The translations under genes and the position numbers were made by a program. The notes below the pieces were generated by a model. The model was given only the letters and a program-made list of their open reading frames with translations, had not been told where the DNA came from and searched no databases. This document shows positions 55,509-64,000 of a stretch of DNA of 64,000 bases, piece by piece; positions within the stretch are counted from its first letter, which is position 1, and every line of letters begins with the position of its first letter. The stretch comes from Bifidobacterium eulemuris (GTDB lineage: Bacteria; Actinomycetota; Actinomycetes; Actinomycetales; Bifidobacteriaceae), in NCBI RefSeq assembly GCF_014898155.1, contig NZ_CP062938.1:1674001-1738000 (forward strand), written 5' to 3'.

Positions 55509-56217
55509 GGCCCCTCCCATAACCCTTGGCCAGCGCTTCCAGGAACGTCTGACGGAAGGAGCGACCGATCGGCAGTTCCGTGCCGTCGGCGAGCGTGACT
55601 GCGGAGGCGCCCACCGAGGCGATATGCCGCTGGTTGACCAGATACGGGTTGGCGCACCGCAGGAATCCGCGCCCGCCAAGCTCGCCCTCCACTGATTTCA
55701 TACTGCCGTTCACCGTGACCACACCGGCGGATGTGTGGTACGCCAGACTTCTGCCATGCACCTCCACATACGTGATGTCGCGCAGCAGCAGGCGCTGCGT
55801 GCCGCCGCGGTGCGCCACAAGAACCGACTCCGCATCACGGTTGCGCAGCTGGACGGCGCGCTCAATCCTACGGTCCACTTCAGCCGCGGAGAAGGGTTTG
55901 AGGATGTAGCTCAACGCATCCACCTCATAGCCTTGGGCCGCGAACTGGGCCATATTCGTCACGAAGATCAGCACCGCGTCATGGTCGATCTCACGAAAAC
56001 GGTGGGCCGCTTCCATACCATCCATATGCGGCATCTCGATATCCATGAACACAACGTCCCACTCGCCGGCCCTCAACGTTTTCAGAAACCCGACCGGATC
56101 CTCGAACACCGCCGTATCGAACGCGATTCCGTCATGCTCGTCGGCGTACCGGCGCAGGCAGGCAAGCAGCTTGTCGGCGGCATCATCCTCATCCTCGACC
56201 ACAGCGACTCTGAACAT
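55498..56217 (-). CDS. LytTR response regulator, module 3
   Basis: 239 residues: receiver with VVEDE and Asp in VVFMDIEMPHMDG, then a LytTR domain (ITYVEVHGRSLAYHT, FLRCANPYLVNQRHI, LPIGRSFRQTFL). ATG 56217 (MFRVAVVED) follows a GGAGG; the longer upstream frame is not conserved. Overlaps the kinase gene. Confidence 0.9.
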   Translation of the reverse strand: MFRVAVVEDEDDAADKLLACLRRYADEHDGIAFDTAVFEDPVGFLKTLRAGEWDVVFMDIEMPHMDGMEAAHRFREIDHDAVLIFVTNMAQFAAQGYEVDALSYILKPFSAAEVDRRIERAVQLRNRDAESVLVAHRGGTQRLLLRDITYVEVHGRSLAYHTSAGVVTVNGSMKSVEGELGGRGFLRCANPYLVNQRHIASVGASAVTLADGTELPIGRSFRQTFLEALAKGYGRGHAS

Positions 56218-56387
56218 CCCGGCCTCCGCTCCCTCGCACGCGTCGTTCGCCCTCCCTCCACAATACCGCGCCCAAGATGGCGATCGCCTCCGTGAGACTG
56301 GCTTCATACCTTCCACGCGCCGTCTGTCCTGTAGTAGACCACCGTGGCGCGCATCTCCACGTTTGCCGCTTCTGGAGACAAATCAAA

Positions 56388-56485
56388 ACTTCAGCATACT
56401 AAAGTTTGGGCTGTATCTTTATAAGAAACTACAGTATACTGAAGTTATTGAGCTGAAAGTAGCGAAAACTCCAGTATGGAGGAGG
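56388..56485 (+). promoter_or_regulatory. Inverted repeat operator region of the AAA ATPase gene
   Basis: ACTTCAGCATACT (56388-56400) and AGTATACTGAAGT (56433-56445) are inverted copies, and a third partial copy CCAGTATGGAG lies at about 56471-56481 next to the ribosome site. The AT-rich stretch between them probably contains the promoter, so a bound protein would repress it. Confidence 0.55.
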
Positions 56486-56495
56486 TACGAGGACC

Positions 56496-57707
56496 ATGCG
56501 CATCGCAAGGAACGACTTGCTCCGGCAAGTGTTGTCGTATCGGGACACCAGTTTCGTCAAAATACTGGCAGGCGTGCGGCGATGCGGCAAATCCACATTG
56601 CTCGCCATGCTGGAACAAACCCTTCTCGACGACGGCGTTCCGCAACACAACATCTTCTCCAGAAAACTCGACGATATCTGGCTGCCCATCGACTATGACG
56701 CCGAAACCCTGTTGGATGAGGCGCGCAAGGCCATCACCGCCAGCGATGACAGCCGACCGTTCTACGTGTTGCTCGACGAGGTGCAGGAGATCCCCCGCTG
56801 GGAACTCGTGGTCAGAAAACTGCAGGCACGCCCCAACACGGACATCTACATCACCGGCTCGAATTCGACGCTGCTTTCCGGCGAACTGGCGACCCATCTG
56901 ACCGGACGGTATGTGCAGATCCATGTATACCCACTATCGTTCAAGGAGTTTCGCGAAACCGGGTGGGGCACGACCGACGACGACCTGTTCCAGCGCTATA
57001 TGAGATATGGCGGCATGCCCGTGTTCGTGAACGACGACATCCAGGATCAGCCGCGCATCATCAGCGCCCTCAACGACGTCTACGAGTCCATCGTCAACAA
57101 GGACGTCATCCAGCGATACGGTTTCCGGGACGCCGCCACCGTGAGGAAAATCGCGCGCTATCTGTTCTCCACATCCGGCAATCTGTTCTCATCATGGAAT
57201 GTGTACAACGCGCTCAAATCCTCCGGTGTGAGCACGACGTTCACCACCATGGAAAACCAGATCGAGGCTTTGAAAAACGCGTTCGCCATCTACGACGCCG
57301 AGCAAACCGCGGTCAGAGGCAAGGCGCTGCTCCGCCCCCAGCGCAAGTTCTACCCGGTGGACAACGGACTGCGGAACCTCGTCAATCATTTCGCCGATTC
57401 CGACCACGGCGCCCAGCTTGAGGGCATCGTGTTCATGGAACTGAAGCGCCGCGGCTATGACGTCAGCATCGGCAAAACATCGGATGGCGAAATCGACTTC
57501 GTCGCGCAACGGGCCGACGAGCGCATCTACATACAGGTCACGCTCAGCATGCTCGAGGAATCGACCCGCGCGCGCGAACTGCGGCCGCTGCTTGGGCTGT
57601 CCGACGCGTACCCCCGCATGGTGCTCACTCTAGACAGATTCAGCGCCGGAACGACCGAACAAGGCATTCGCATCGTCAACGCCGTGGATTGGCTTTTGGA
57701 GGCGTAG
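56496..57707 (+). CDS. AAA ATPase with C-terminal DUF4143 domain
   Basis: A 403-residue protein: Walker A AGVRRCGKSTLL, Walker B FYVLLDEVQEI, sensor ITGSNSTLL, then a winged-helix-like middle (PVFVNDDIQDQPRIISALND) and a DUF4143 C-terminus with LEGIVFMELKRRGYDV and DGEIDFVAQ, which recalls a PD-(D/E)XK core. Such genes are common, often mobile single-gene units of unknown function. It lies on the opposite strand between modules 3 and 4, and AT-rich operator repeats precede it, so it looks inserted. Confidence 0.88.
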   Translation: MRIARNDLLRQVLSYRDTSFVKILAGVRRCGKSTLLAMLEQTLLDDGVPQHNIFSRKLDDIWLPIDYDAETLLDEARKAITASDDSRPFYVLLDEVQEIPRWELVVRKLQARPNTDIYITGSNSTLLSGELATHLTGRYVQIHVYPLSFKEFRETGWGTTDDDLFQRYMRYGGMPVFVNDDIQDQPRIISALNDVYESIVNKDVIQRYGFRDAATVRKIARYLFSTSGNLFSSWNVYNALKSSGVSTTFTTMENQIEALKNAFAIYDAEQTAVRGKALLRPQRKFYPVDNGLRNLVNHFADSDHGAQLEGIVFMELKRRGYDVSIGKTSDGEIDFVAQRADERIYIQVTLSMLEESTRARELRPLLGLSDAYPRMVLTLDRFSAGTTEQGIRIVNAVDWLLEA

Positions 57708-57751
57708 CAACCATAAATGCGGGCACCTTGCAGACGATCCAGTCACCAAAC

Positions 57752-57870
57752 GAGATTGAGTTTGGTGTGTCGGATTTGCCAGACGAAGCCAATTTTCCAC
57801 ACCAAACTCGAGAATCAATCGTTCTACCCGAATCCGGCTCGACACCCCGCCACACCAAACTCGAGAACCC
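57752..57870. repeat. CACACCAAACTCGAGAA repeats, one inverted and two direct
   Basis: GAGATTGAGTTTGGTGTG (about 57752-57769) is inverted relative to CACACCAAACTCGAGAA at about 57798-57814 and again at 57850-57867. The first pair can fold into a stem beyond the ATPase gene. Confidence 0.65.
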
Positions 57871-57930
57871 GGCCTGTATGCCCCTCATCATCACAAACGA
57901 AGCCGCACAACCCAGTCCGCAACGGTGGAT

Positions 57931-59331
57931 TCACGACCGCGAGGCGACGAGGGAAATCTGGACGGTGAACACCGGCGGTTCGGCGGTGACCAGGATGTCG
58001 CCGCCGTATCGACGGGCGATATGGCGGATGCTTTTGAGGCCGAGACCATGCGAGGCGGCATCGGCCTTGGTGGTGACCGGCAGACCGCCTCTCATCTCGA
58101 CCGCCCCCTCGAAATGGTTGTCGACGGAGATGACGATAAGATCGCCGTGCTGGCGCGCGCTGGCCGACACCACGCGCTTGTCGGGATCGTCGAACCGCAT
58201 CACATAGTCGATGGCGTTATCCAACGCGTTGCCGAGCATGGTGTACAGATCCACCACGTCGATCGCATCCCAATCGCAGCCGCCGAGCATGCAGGAGAGA
58301 CGCACCCCGTGCTGCGTGCAGAAGAAATTCCGTTCGGTGATCAGCGTGTCCAACGCCTCGTTGCCGGTATTGGCGATCGAATCGTACAGATTCAACGCCT
58401 GCTGCACCTCGCGCACCATCTGTCTGCGCCGCTCGTCGCCGGCGAATTCCAGCGCCGCCACCTGATGTTTGAGGTCGTGCGTTTTGTGGTTGATGAAGTC
58501 GATGTTCTCGGTGAGCGTGCGGTACTGCCTCGTCTTCTGTTCGGCCAGCAGATTGAGCATGGCGCTTTCCTGCTGCAGTGTGGCGGTGCGGTAGATCGTG
58601 TATTGGAACACGAGGATGACGATGGCGATCACGCCGGCGGTGGTGGCGCTGAACCGCTGGATGACGTCCAATCCCTCGTCGGGGCCGATGCGCGCGAGCA
58701 GATTCGGCACATGCCGTTCGTTGATGCTCATCGATATGCCGGAGATGGCGCTGAGTATGGTGTAGTTCACCACATACAGCGCGCACAGACGCCAATCCTC
58801 CTGACCGGAGGGGATGATGTCGCGATCGAACACCGGTGCGATGAACCGGGCGGCCAATGCGAGGAACAGCGCGTAGATGACCACGCAGATCGCCATATAG
58901 GCCAACGGATGCCGGTCGCTGAACTGCGGCAGCAGCACCACGAACAGCCAGTTGTGCACGAAGGCGGTGACGAACCGTTCCACGCATACGCCCAGCAGCC
59001 AACGCGACATCGCATTCGTCCAGGAGATGTCGCGGCAGCAGACCACGACGAGCAGCGCCCACAGGAACGTCAGGAAGATCCAGACGCGCGCGAACAGGAA
59101 CGGACTGACGCCGCCCCAGCCTCCGCCGGAGGTGGCGACCAACCCGATCGGCTGGATCACGGACAGCCCGACGCCCAGCAGCAGACAGACGGCCAGGCGG
59201 CCCCGATACCAGCGCCGTTTCGGCGCGCCGCGCGAGAAGATCCACACGGCGGCCAATACGGTGAACACGAAGCGGAACGCGCTGAAGAACGTGCACACGG
59301 TGCTCAGATTCCAGGGGAACAGACCACTCAT
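57931..59331 (-). CDS. GHKL sensor histidine kinase (AgrC-like), module 4
   Basis: A 466-residue kinase with six or more N-terminal helices, phospho-acceptor motif NHKTHDLKHQ, N-box MLGNALDNAIDYV and G-box SHGLGLKSI. ATG 59331 overlaps the regulator stop as ATGA. Here the GH3 gene is not downstream but divergent, on the other side of the regulator. Confidence 0.88.
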   Translation of the reverse strand: MSGLFPWNLSTVCTFFSAFRFVFTVLAAVWIFSRGAPKRRWYRGRLAVCLLLGVGLSVIQPIGLVATSGGGWGGVSPFLFARVWIFLTFLWALLVVVCCRDISWTNAMSRWLLGVCVERFVTAFVHNWLFVVLLPQFSDRHPLAYMAICVVIYALFLALAARFIAPVFDRDIIPSGQEDWRLCALYVVNYTILSAISGISMSINERHVPNLLARIGPDEGLDVIQRFSATTAGVIAIVILVFQYTIYRTATLQQESAMLNLLAEQKTRQYRTLTENIDFINHKTHDLKHQVAALEFAGDERRRQMVREVQQALNLYDSIANTGNEALDTLITERNFFCTQHGVRLSCMLGGCDWDAIDVVDLYTMLGNALDNAIDYVMRFDDPDKRVVSASARQHGDLIVISVDNHFEGAVEMRGGLPVTTKADAASHGLGLKSIRHIARRYGGDILVTAEPPVFTVQISLVASRS

Positions 59332-60050
59332 AGCGGCCTGCCGCTCATCGCCGTGAGATAGGCCTGCATCAGTCCGGCCTTGTAGGTTCTGCCGACCGGA
59401 AGCGTCGCGCCGGCGCAGGTGACGGTCGATGCGGCGAGGGTGTCGATATGCCGCAGATTGACGAGGAAGCTTTTGTGGATGCGGTAGAAGCCGTGCGGCG
59501 CCAACGCCTCCGCCTGCCCGTTGATGCTGCCGCGCGCCTTGTGCACGCCTTCGACCGTATGGAACAGCAGATAGTGGTCGAGCACCTCGACGTAATGGAT
59601 GTCGCCCACCGACACCGAACGCATGCCGTCGACGGTGTCGATGGCGACCACGGCGTCGGCGCGGCCGTGAGCCAGACGCCTCGCCTTGGTGAATTTCAGC
59701 GCGAAATCGTAGTACGACAGCGGTTTGAGCACATAGTCCGCGGCCGCCACCTCATATCCGTTGATCGAGTACTGCGCCATATTGGTGACGAACACGATGG
59801 TCACATCCTCGTCCAGAGCGCGGATCCGACGGGCGGTGTCCAATCCGTCGGCGCCGGGCATCTCCACATCCAACAGCAGCATGTCGTAGCGCCCGCGTTC
59901 GTAGTCGAGCAGCAGCGCGTCCCCGCTGGGAAAATCGTCGACATCCAGTTCCAGCGTATGCTCGTGCGCATACCGCCGGCAATAGTCGCGCAGGGTCTCG
60001 CGCATCCGCGTCTCATCGTCCGCGATGGCGATGCGCATGGCCTCCCGCAT
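59328..60050 (-). CDS. LytTR response regulator, module 4
   Basis: 240 residues: receiver with IADDE and Asp in MLLLDVEMPGADG, then a LytTR domain (IHYVEVLDHYLLFHT, FYRIHKSFLVNLRHI, LPVGRTYKAGLM). ATG 60050 is supported by a perfect AAAGGAGGTGA 9 bp upstream. It is divergent from the module 4 GH3 gene. Confidence 0.92.
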   Translation of the reverse strand: MREAMRIAIADDETRMRETLRDYCRRYAHEHTLELDVDDFPSGDALLLDYERGRYDMLLLDVEMPGADGLDTARRIRALDEDVTIVFVTNMAQYSINGYEVAAADYVLKPLSYYDFALKFTKARRLAHGRADAVVAIDTVDGMRSVSVGDIHYVEVLDHYLLFHTVEGVHKARGSINGQAEALAPHGFYRIHKSFLVNLRHIDTLAASTVTCAGATLPVGRTYKAGLMQAYLTAMSGRPL

Positions 60051-60251
60051 GCCCGCTCACCTCCTTTGGCGTGGCCTATGCCACCACCCACCATGGTAGC
60101 GTCCGTTCCCCGCATGCGCTGGCCCGCACGGGGTGTTCACGTCCAAAATCGGTTGTTCGCGACAAAGCGGCGTTCGCCCGCGTCCGGATTTTTTACGATG
60201 GCACCACCCGCTTCCAATGAAGGAAGACGCTATGAGAGCAAGGAGTGAATC
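60051..60251. promoter_or_regulatory. Divergent control region of module 4
   Basis: 201 bp shared by the regulator (minus) and GH3 (plus) genes. It contains GTGTTCACG and GTTGTTCGCG with their GTTC cores 20 bp apart (about 60133 and 60153), then a weaker GCGTTCGCC: candidate LytTR half-sites. The GH3 ribosome site AAGGAGTG ends it. Confidence 0.45.
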
Positions 60252-63176
60252 ATGAACGATTCGCAGCGCACAGGCAAGAAACCGCTGCCGTTGCCGGTTT
60301 CCATAGGCATGATCGTCATCGCGGTCATTCTGGCGGTGGCCACGGCCATCGGCAACGTGTACGCCAACAAATACTCGGATCTGATCTCGGTGTATTTCAA
60401 CCAGCCGACCTCCAAAGTGGTGTCGGCGGAGAATGAGACCACCGAACATTTCACATCGGATTACGCCTCCGACGAGGAGCGCGAGGCCGCGCTGGGAGAG
60501 ATCGGCACGGATATCACGCGTGAGGGCGCGACGCTGCTGAAGAACGAAAACGACGCGCTGCCGCTGGCCACCGGCGCGAGGATCTCCGTTCTGGGACAGA
60601 ACTCCGTCGACACGGTGTACGGAGGCGGCGGTGCCGGCTCCATCGATGCCTCCCAGGCGGGAACACTGCTGCAGTCCTTCGAGGACGCCGGTTTCGATGT
60701 GAACCAGACGCTGGTCGATTTCTACGAGAACGGCGCGGGCAAGGACTATCGCAAAACCGCCACCAATTCGTATGGCGAGGGCGAGTTCGCGGTGAACGAG
60801 GTGCCGGTCGACGTGTATACGGATGAGGTGCTGGACTCCTTCTCGTCGTATGATGACGCCGCCGTGGTGGTGATCGGCCGCTCCGGCAGCGAAAGCCAGG
60901 ATCTGCCCTCCGAACCGCTGGCGTCGGGCTACACCTATCTGCAGTTGGATGATGACGAGCGCGCGATGCTTGAGATGGCCGCCGAGCATTTCGACACCGT
61001 GGTGGTGCTGTTGAACACGCAGAACCCGATGGAGCTGGAGGCCCTGGAAAGCGACGACGTCGACGCGGTGCTGTGGATCGGCGCGCTCGGCCAGACCGGC
61101 GCCACGGCGGTGGGCGAGGTGCTCAACGGCACCGTGAATCCCTCCGGACATCTGCCCGACACCTACGCGACCGACCTGGCGTCGGCGCCGTCCATGGCGA
61201 ATTCCGGATCCTATACCATCACCAACAGCACGGAGGCCTTCTCCACCAACTACATGGCCTACGCCGAAAGCATCTACGTGGGCTACCGCTACTACGAGAC
61301 CCGCTATGAGGATGTGGTGCTCGGCAACGAGGACGCCGCGAACTACGACTACACCACGCAGGTGGCGTACCCGTTCGGATACGGCCTGAGCTACACCGAC
61401 TTCGAGTGGAGCGACTATGAGATGAACGAAACCAGCGACGGCTTCGACGTGTCTGTGACGGTCGCGAACACCGGCGACGTGGCGGGCAAGGATGTGGTGC
61501 AGGTCTACATGCAGTCGCCCTACACCGACTACGACAAGGACAACGGCATCGAGAAGGCTTCGGCCGAGCTGGTCGGCTACGCCAAAACCGGCGAGATCGA
61601 GCCCGGCGAAAGCGAAACCGTCACCGTGCATGTCGACAAGGAGTCGATGAAGGTCTACGACGCCGAGGGCGAAGGCACCTACATCGTCGACGCGGGCGAC
61701 TACTACTTCGCGGCCGGCAGCGACGTGCACGAGGCGCTGAACAACATTCTGGCGGCCAAGGGCTATGGCGTGGACGACGGCATGGACGCCGAAGGCGACG
61801 CCTCGTTCGCGGCGAAAACCACAGTGCATACGCAGGACAACCGCACGTACGCCACCTCCGCGGCCAGTGGCAACGAGATCACCAACCAGTTCGAGGACGT
61901 GGATCTGACCACCTACGACGACTCCTTCACCTACCTGAGCCGTTCCGACTGGACCGGCACCTGGCCCGACACCTACGCCGACGGCACCTGGACCGCGCCG
62001 CAGGAGTTCGTGGACGCGCTGGCCGTCGACACGACCACCACCGAACCGGAGTCCACGCCGGTCACCGATACGCAGAATTCCTCCTACGGGGAGCTCAACG
62101 TGTCCATGCTGATGGACACCGACTATGACGACGAGGCCTGGGACGCGCTGATCGAGCAGATGAGCGTCGACGAGCTCGACGAGCTGGTGCGCGTCGGCGG
62201 CTACGCCACCAAGTCGGTGGACTCCACCCAGCTTCCGGCCACGGTGGATAAGGACGGCCCCGCCGGCATCTCCTCCACACTGGTCGGCGGTGAAAACGGC
62301 ATGGGATACCCGCCTGAAGTGGTGATCGCCGCGACTTGGAACGCCGATCTGGCCGAACGCTTCGGTGCCGCGATCGGCGAGGACAGCATCGCCCTCGGCG
62401 TGGCCGTGTGGTACGGTCCGGCCTGCAACATCCACCGTTCCCCCTACGGCGGACGAGCGTTCGAGTACTTCTCCGAGGATTCGTTCCTTTCAGGCGACCT
62501 GTGCGCGCAGGTCGTGGCCGGAGCGGCCTCGAAGGGCGTGGTCTCCACGGTGAAGCATTTCGCGCTCAACGACCAGGAGACCAACCGTATGGGACTGGCG
62601 GTGTTCGCCAACGAGCAGACCGTGCGCCAGCTGTACCTGAAGCCGTTCGAGATGTCGGTGCGCGAGGGCGGCGCCTCCGCGATGATGGCCTCGATGAACC
62701 GCATCGGCTCGCGCTGGACCGGCGGCCATAAGGGCCTGCTGACCAACACGCTGCGCGACGAGTGGGGATTCAAGGGCTTCGTGGTCACCGACCAGGCCTC
62801 GTATTCCGTGTTCGCCTACGAGGATCTGCGCGAAGGCCTGGAGGCAGGCACTGATCTGTGGCTCAACACCGACAACGAGCTGTGGAAGCTGTCGGACGCG
62901 GAGATGACCGACGGCGTGGTGGCCAACATGCAGCGCGCCGCGAAGAATATCAGCTACGCGCTGTCCCGCTCGAACGCGATGAACGGCTTGTCCGCCAACT
63001 CCACCATCGTCAAGGTGACGCCGCTGTGGCGCTGGGGCGTGTACGCGCTTGACGGCGTGGTGACGATCGGCGTGGTGGCCCTGTGCGCCGCCGCCACGAT
63101 CAGCATCCTGCGCCGCCGCAAGCAGGCGACGCTCACCGTCCAGTCAGACGACGCCGACTCCGCCGACAAGCAGTAA
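60252..63176 (+). CDS. Membrane-tethered, domain-permuted GH3 glycosidase, module 4
   Basis: A 974-residue permuted GH3 protein. N-terminal helix (VSIGMIVIAVILAVATAIG), sandwich domain (GATLLKNENDALPLATG; GRSGSESQDLP with the probable acid/base Glu near 214), FnIII-like domain (NTGDVAGKDVVQV), barrel (NIHRSPYGGRAFEYFSEDSF, KHFALNDQETNRMG, predicted nucleophile Asp near 847 in VVTDQASYS) and C-terminal helix (ALDGVVTIGVVALCAAATISIL) with a basic tail. Start ATG 60252 follows AAGGAGTG. It is transcribed away from its regulator-kinase pair. Confidence 0.88.
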   Translation: MNDSQRTGKKPLPLPVSIGMIVIAVILAVATAIGNVYANKYSDLISVYFNQPTSKVVSAENETTEHFTSDYASDEEREAALGEIGTDITREGATLLKNENDALPLATGARISVLGQNSVDTVYGGGGAGSIDASQAGTLLQSFEDAGFDVNQTLVDFYENGAGKDYRKTATNSYGEGEFAVNEVPVDVYTDEVLDSFSSYDDAAVVVIGRSGSESQDLPSEPLASGYTYLQLDDDERAMLEMAAEHFDTVVVLLNTQNPMELEALESDDVDAVLWIGALGQTGATAVGEVLNGTVNPSGHLPDTYATDLASAPSMANSGSYTITNSTEAFSTNYMAYAESIYVGYRYYETRYEDVVLGNEDAANYDYTTQVAYPFGYGLSYTDFEWSDYEMNETSDGFDVSVTVANTGDVAGKDVVQVYMQSPYTDYDKDNGIEKASAELVGYAKTGEIEPGESETVTVHVDKESMKVYDAEGEGTYIVDAGDYYFAAGSDVHEALNNILAAKGYGVDDGMDAEGDASFAAKTTVHTQDNRTYATSAASGNEITNQFEDVDLTTYDDSFTYLSRSDWTGTWPDTYADGTWTAPQEFVDALAVDTTTTEPESTPVTDTQNSSYGELNVSMLMDTDYDDEAWDALIEQMSVDELDELVRVGGYATKSVDSTQLPATVDKDGPAGISSTLVGGENGMGYPPEVVIAATWNADLAERFGAAIGEDSIALGVAVWYGPACNIHRSPYGGRAFEYFSEDSFLSGDLCAQVVAGAASKGVVSTVKHFALNDQETNRMGLAVFANEQTVRQLYLKPFEMSVREGGASAMMASMNRIGSRWTGGHKGLLTNTLRDEWGFKGFVVTDQASYSVFAYEDLREGLEAGTDLWLNTDNELWKLSDAEMTDGVVANMQRAAKNISYALSRSNAMNGLSANSTIVKVTPLWRWGVYALDGVVTIGVVALCAAATISILRRRKQATLTVQSDDADSADKQ

Positions 63177-63201
63177 CCATCCTTCTCCTCTCATTGCACC
63201 A

Positions 63202-63230
63202 GGGACGCCCCACCAAGGGCGTCCCTTTTT
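63202..63230 (+). terminator. Terminator after the module 4 GH3 gene
   Basis: GGGACGCCC / GGGCGTCCC, a perfect 9-bp stem with a 6-nt loop, then TTTTT; 25 bp after the stop. Confidence 0.92.
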
Positions 63231-63291
63231 GTGTTACTTCAAGAGCCGCCTGCTTCGTCGTCCTGAGCGGCGGCGCAAGGATCTCCGACAC

Positions 63292-64000
63292 CTATCGGTA
63301 CGAGAGATTGGCTAGCGTCAACTCGCACAAGGCGACGACTTTTGGTTCCAACGCTTGCCGCAATTCATCCATACCCGGGATGTCCCGATGCGCACGAAAC
63401 ACATCGCTCATCGCATCAGGAATCCTCTCGCCCAAATCCCGCATGAGCAGCAGACATGCATCAGAATCAACATCGGCCTGCTGCGCGAATTTGAGCAACT
63501 CTCGTCTACCCACCCATCCAAAACGGTTTTCGCCACCAATGCTCATGGCGAAACGATAATCCTCGCCATACATCAGCCCTGATGCGATGTCATATGCGGG
63601 AGCCAAAAGCACCTCGCCGTCATGCAGCAGTACGGAATAGTTTTTCGCATGCGCGTCAGGCGCGCCCATCAGATAGTTGAAGAACAGCAGAAGCAAAAAC
63701 TGCGTGATGTTATACCCAACATCAGCTCCACCGATTCGTCTGAACAACGAGATGACGTCAACAGCCGTGGGACCGCCTTCGCTCTGATATTTCTTATAGG
63801 GCGGAATGCCCAAGGCTTGGCACAAATCCTCCTGATGGACTCGCAGCACCCGACCATGCGCATCAATCAGCCGATCATACCGCTCAACCACAATGGCCGG
63901 TTCGCCCTCGAACTCCTCGTATTCCACATGTGCGGCATCCAACTGCAAGACACGCGCCACGCAAAGGCATGCGAATTCATTCAACGCCTGCAATCGCAGA
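63292..64000 (-). CDS. HipA-family serine/threonine kinase, C-terminal part only
   Basis: The frame is open to the window edge; about 235 C-terminal residues are visible. HipA marks are NEFACLCVARVLQL, VVERYDR, the catalytic-loop-like GAPDAHAKNYSVLL (Asp, Asn) and LLAPAYDIASGL. HipA toxins phosphorylate aminoacyl-tRNA synthetases, classically GltX, and are neutralised by HipB. HipB and the P-loop-like N-terminus would lie beyond position 64000. Whether it is a toxin depends on those parts. Confidence 0.85.
   Translation of the reverse strand, partial: LRLQALNEFACLCVARVLQLDAAHVEYEEFEGEPAIVVERYDRLIDAHGRVLRVHQEDLCQALGIPPYKKYQSEGGPTAVDVISLFRRIGGADVGYNITQFLLLLFFNYLMGAPDAHAKNYSVLLHDGEVLLAPAYDIASGLMYGEDYRFAMSIGGENRFGWVGRRELLKFAQQADVDSDACLLLMRDLGERIPDAMSDVFRAHRDIPGMDELRQALEPKVVALCELTLANLSYR

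Overview
The window is about 64 kb of a high-GC Gram-positive chromosome, almost certainly a Bifidobacterium. The evidence is the actinobacterial gene set (DUF3073 protein, SCP-like protein, ThrE exporter, PEP carboxylase as the anaplerotic enzyme, GlgP), strong AGGAGG ribosome sites, a sortase-C pilus locus with a poly-G tract, and many intergenic palindromes. I cannot name the species. No rRNA, prophage or transposase is visible; two tRNA genes (Ile-GAT, Ala-TGC) are.

Layout. 0-5 kb, minus strand: class C sortase, a short leader ORF crossed by an 11-G tract, an LPMTG pilin, then the start of a second secreted protein that leaves the window. 5.4-16 kb: housekeeping and accessory genes (glgP, a zeta-type toxin-antitoxin pair, SCP-like protein, DUF3073, trpS, a DUF559-like nuclease, a nucleobase permease) plus two unusual repeat regions. 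16-21.6 kb: first copy of a three-gene module made of a membrane-anchored permuted GH3 glycosidase, a GHKL histidine kinase and a LytTR response regulator. 21.8-27.6 kb: ThrE-type exporter, ppc and a sugar O-acetyltransferase. 27.8-33.5 kb: an AT-richer defence island with a Sau3AI-type endonuclease carrying a Nudix-like N-terminus, a C5 methyltransferase and an AIPR protein, bracketed by copies of one 113-bp palindromic element. 33.6-44.9 kb: exonuclease, carbonic anhydrase, CNNM/CBS protein, Dps, metallohydrolase, tRNAs, MscL, an esterase-sugar transporter operon with a divergent AraC regulator, and a DUF5692-like membrane protein behind a twin-operator promoter. 45.3-63.2 kb: three more GH3/kinase/regulator modules, interrupted by one AAA/DUF4143 ATPase. 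The window ends inside a HipA-family gene.

Two things stand out. First, four paralogous modules pair an Agr-type two-component system (no AgrB/AgrD is present) with an extracellular, domain-permuted GH3 glycosidase tethered to the membrane at both ends. This looks like a family of glycoside-sensing or glycoside-processing surface systems; a scar near 45.1 kb suggests further copies were lost. Second, the pilin start codon overlaps the stop of a 59-codon leader whose reading frame depends on an 11-G tract, giving an explicit ON/OFF translational-coupling model for pilus phase variation.

All functions are inferred from reading sequence and family motifs; no database search was run.
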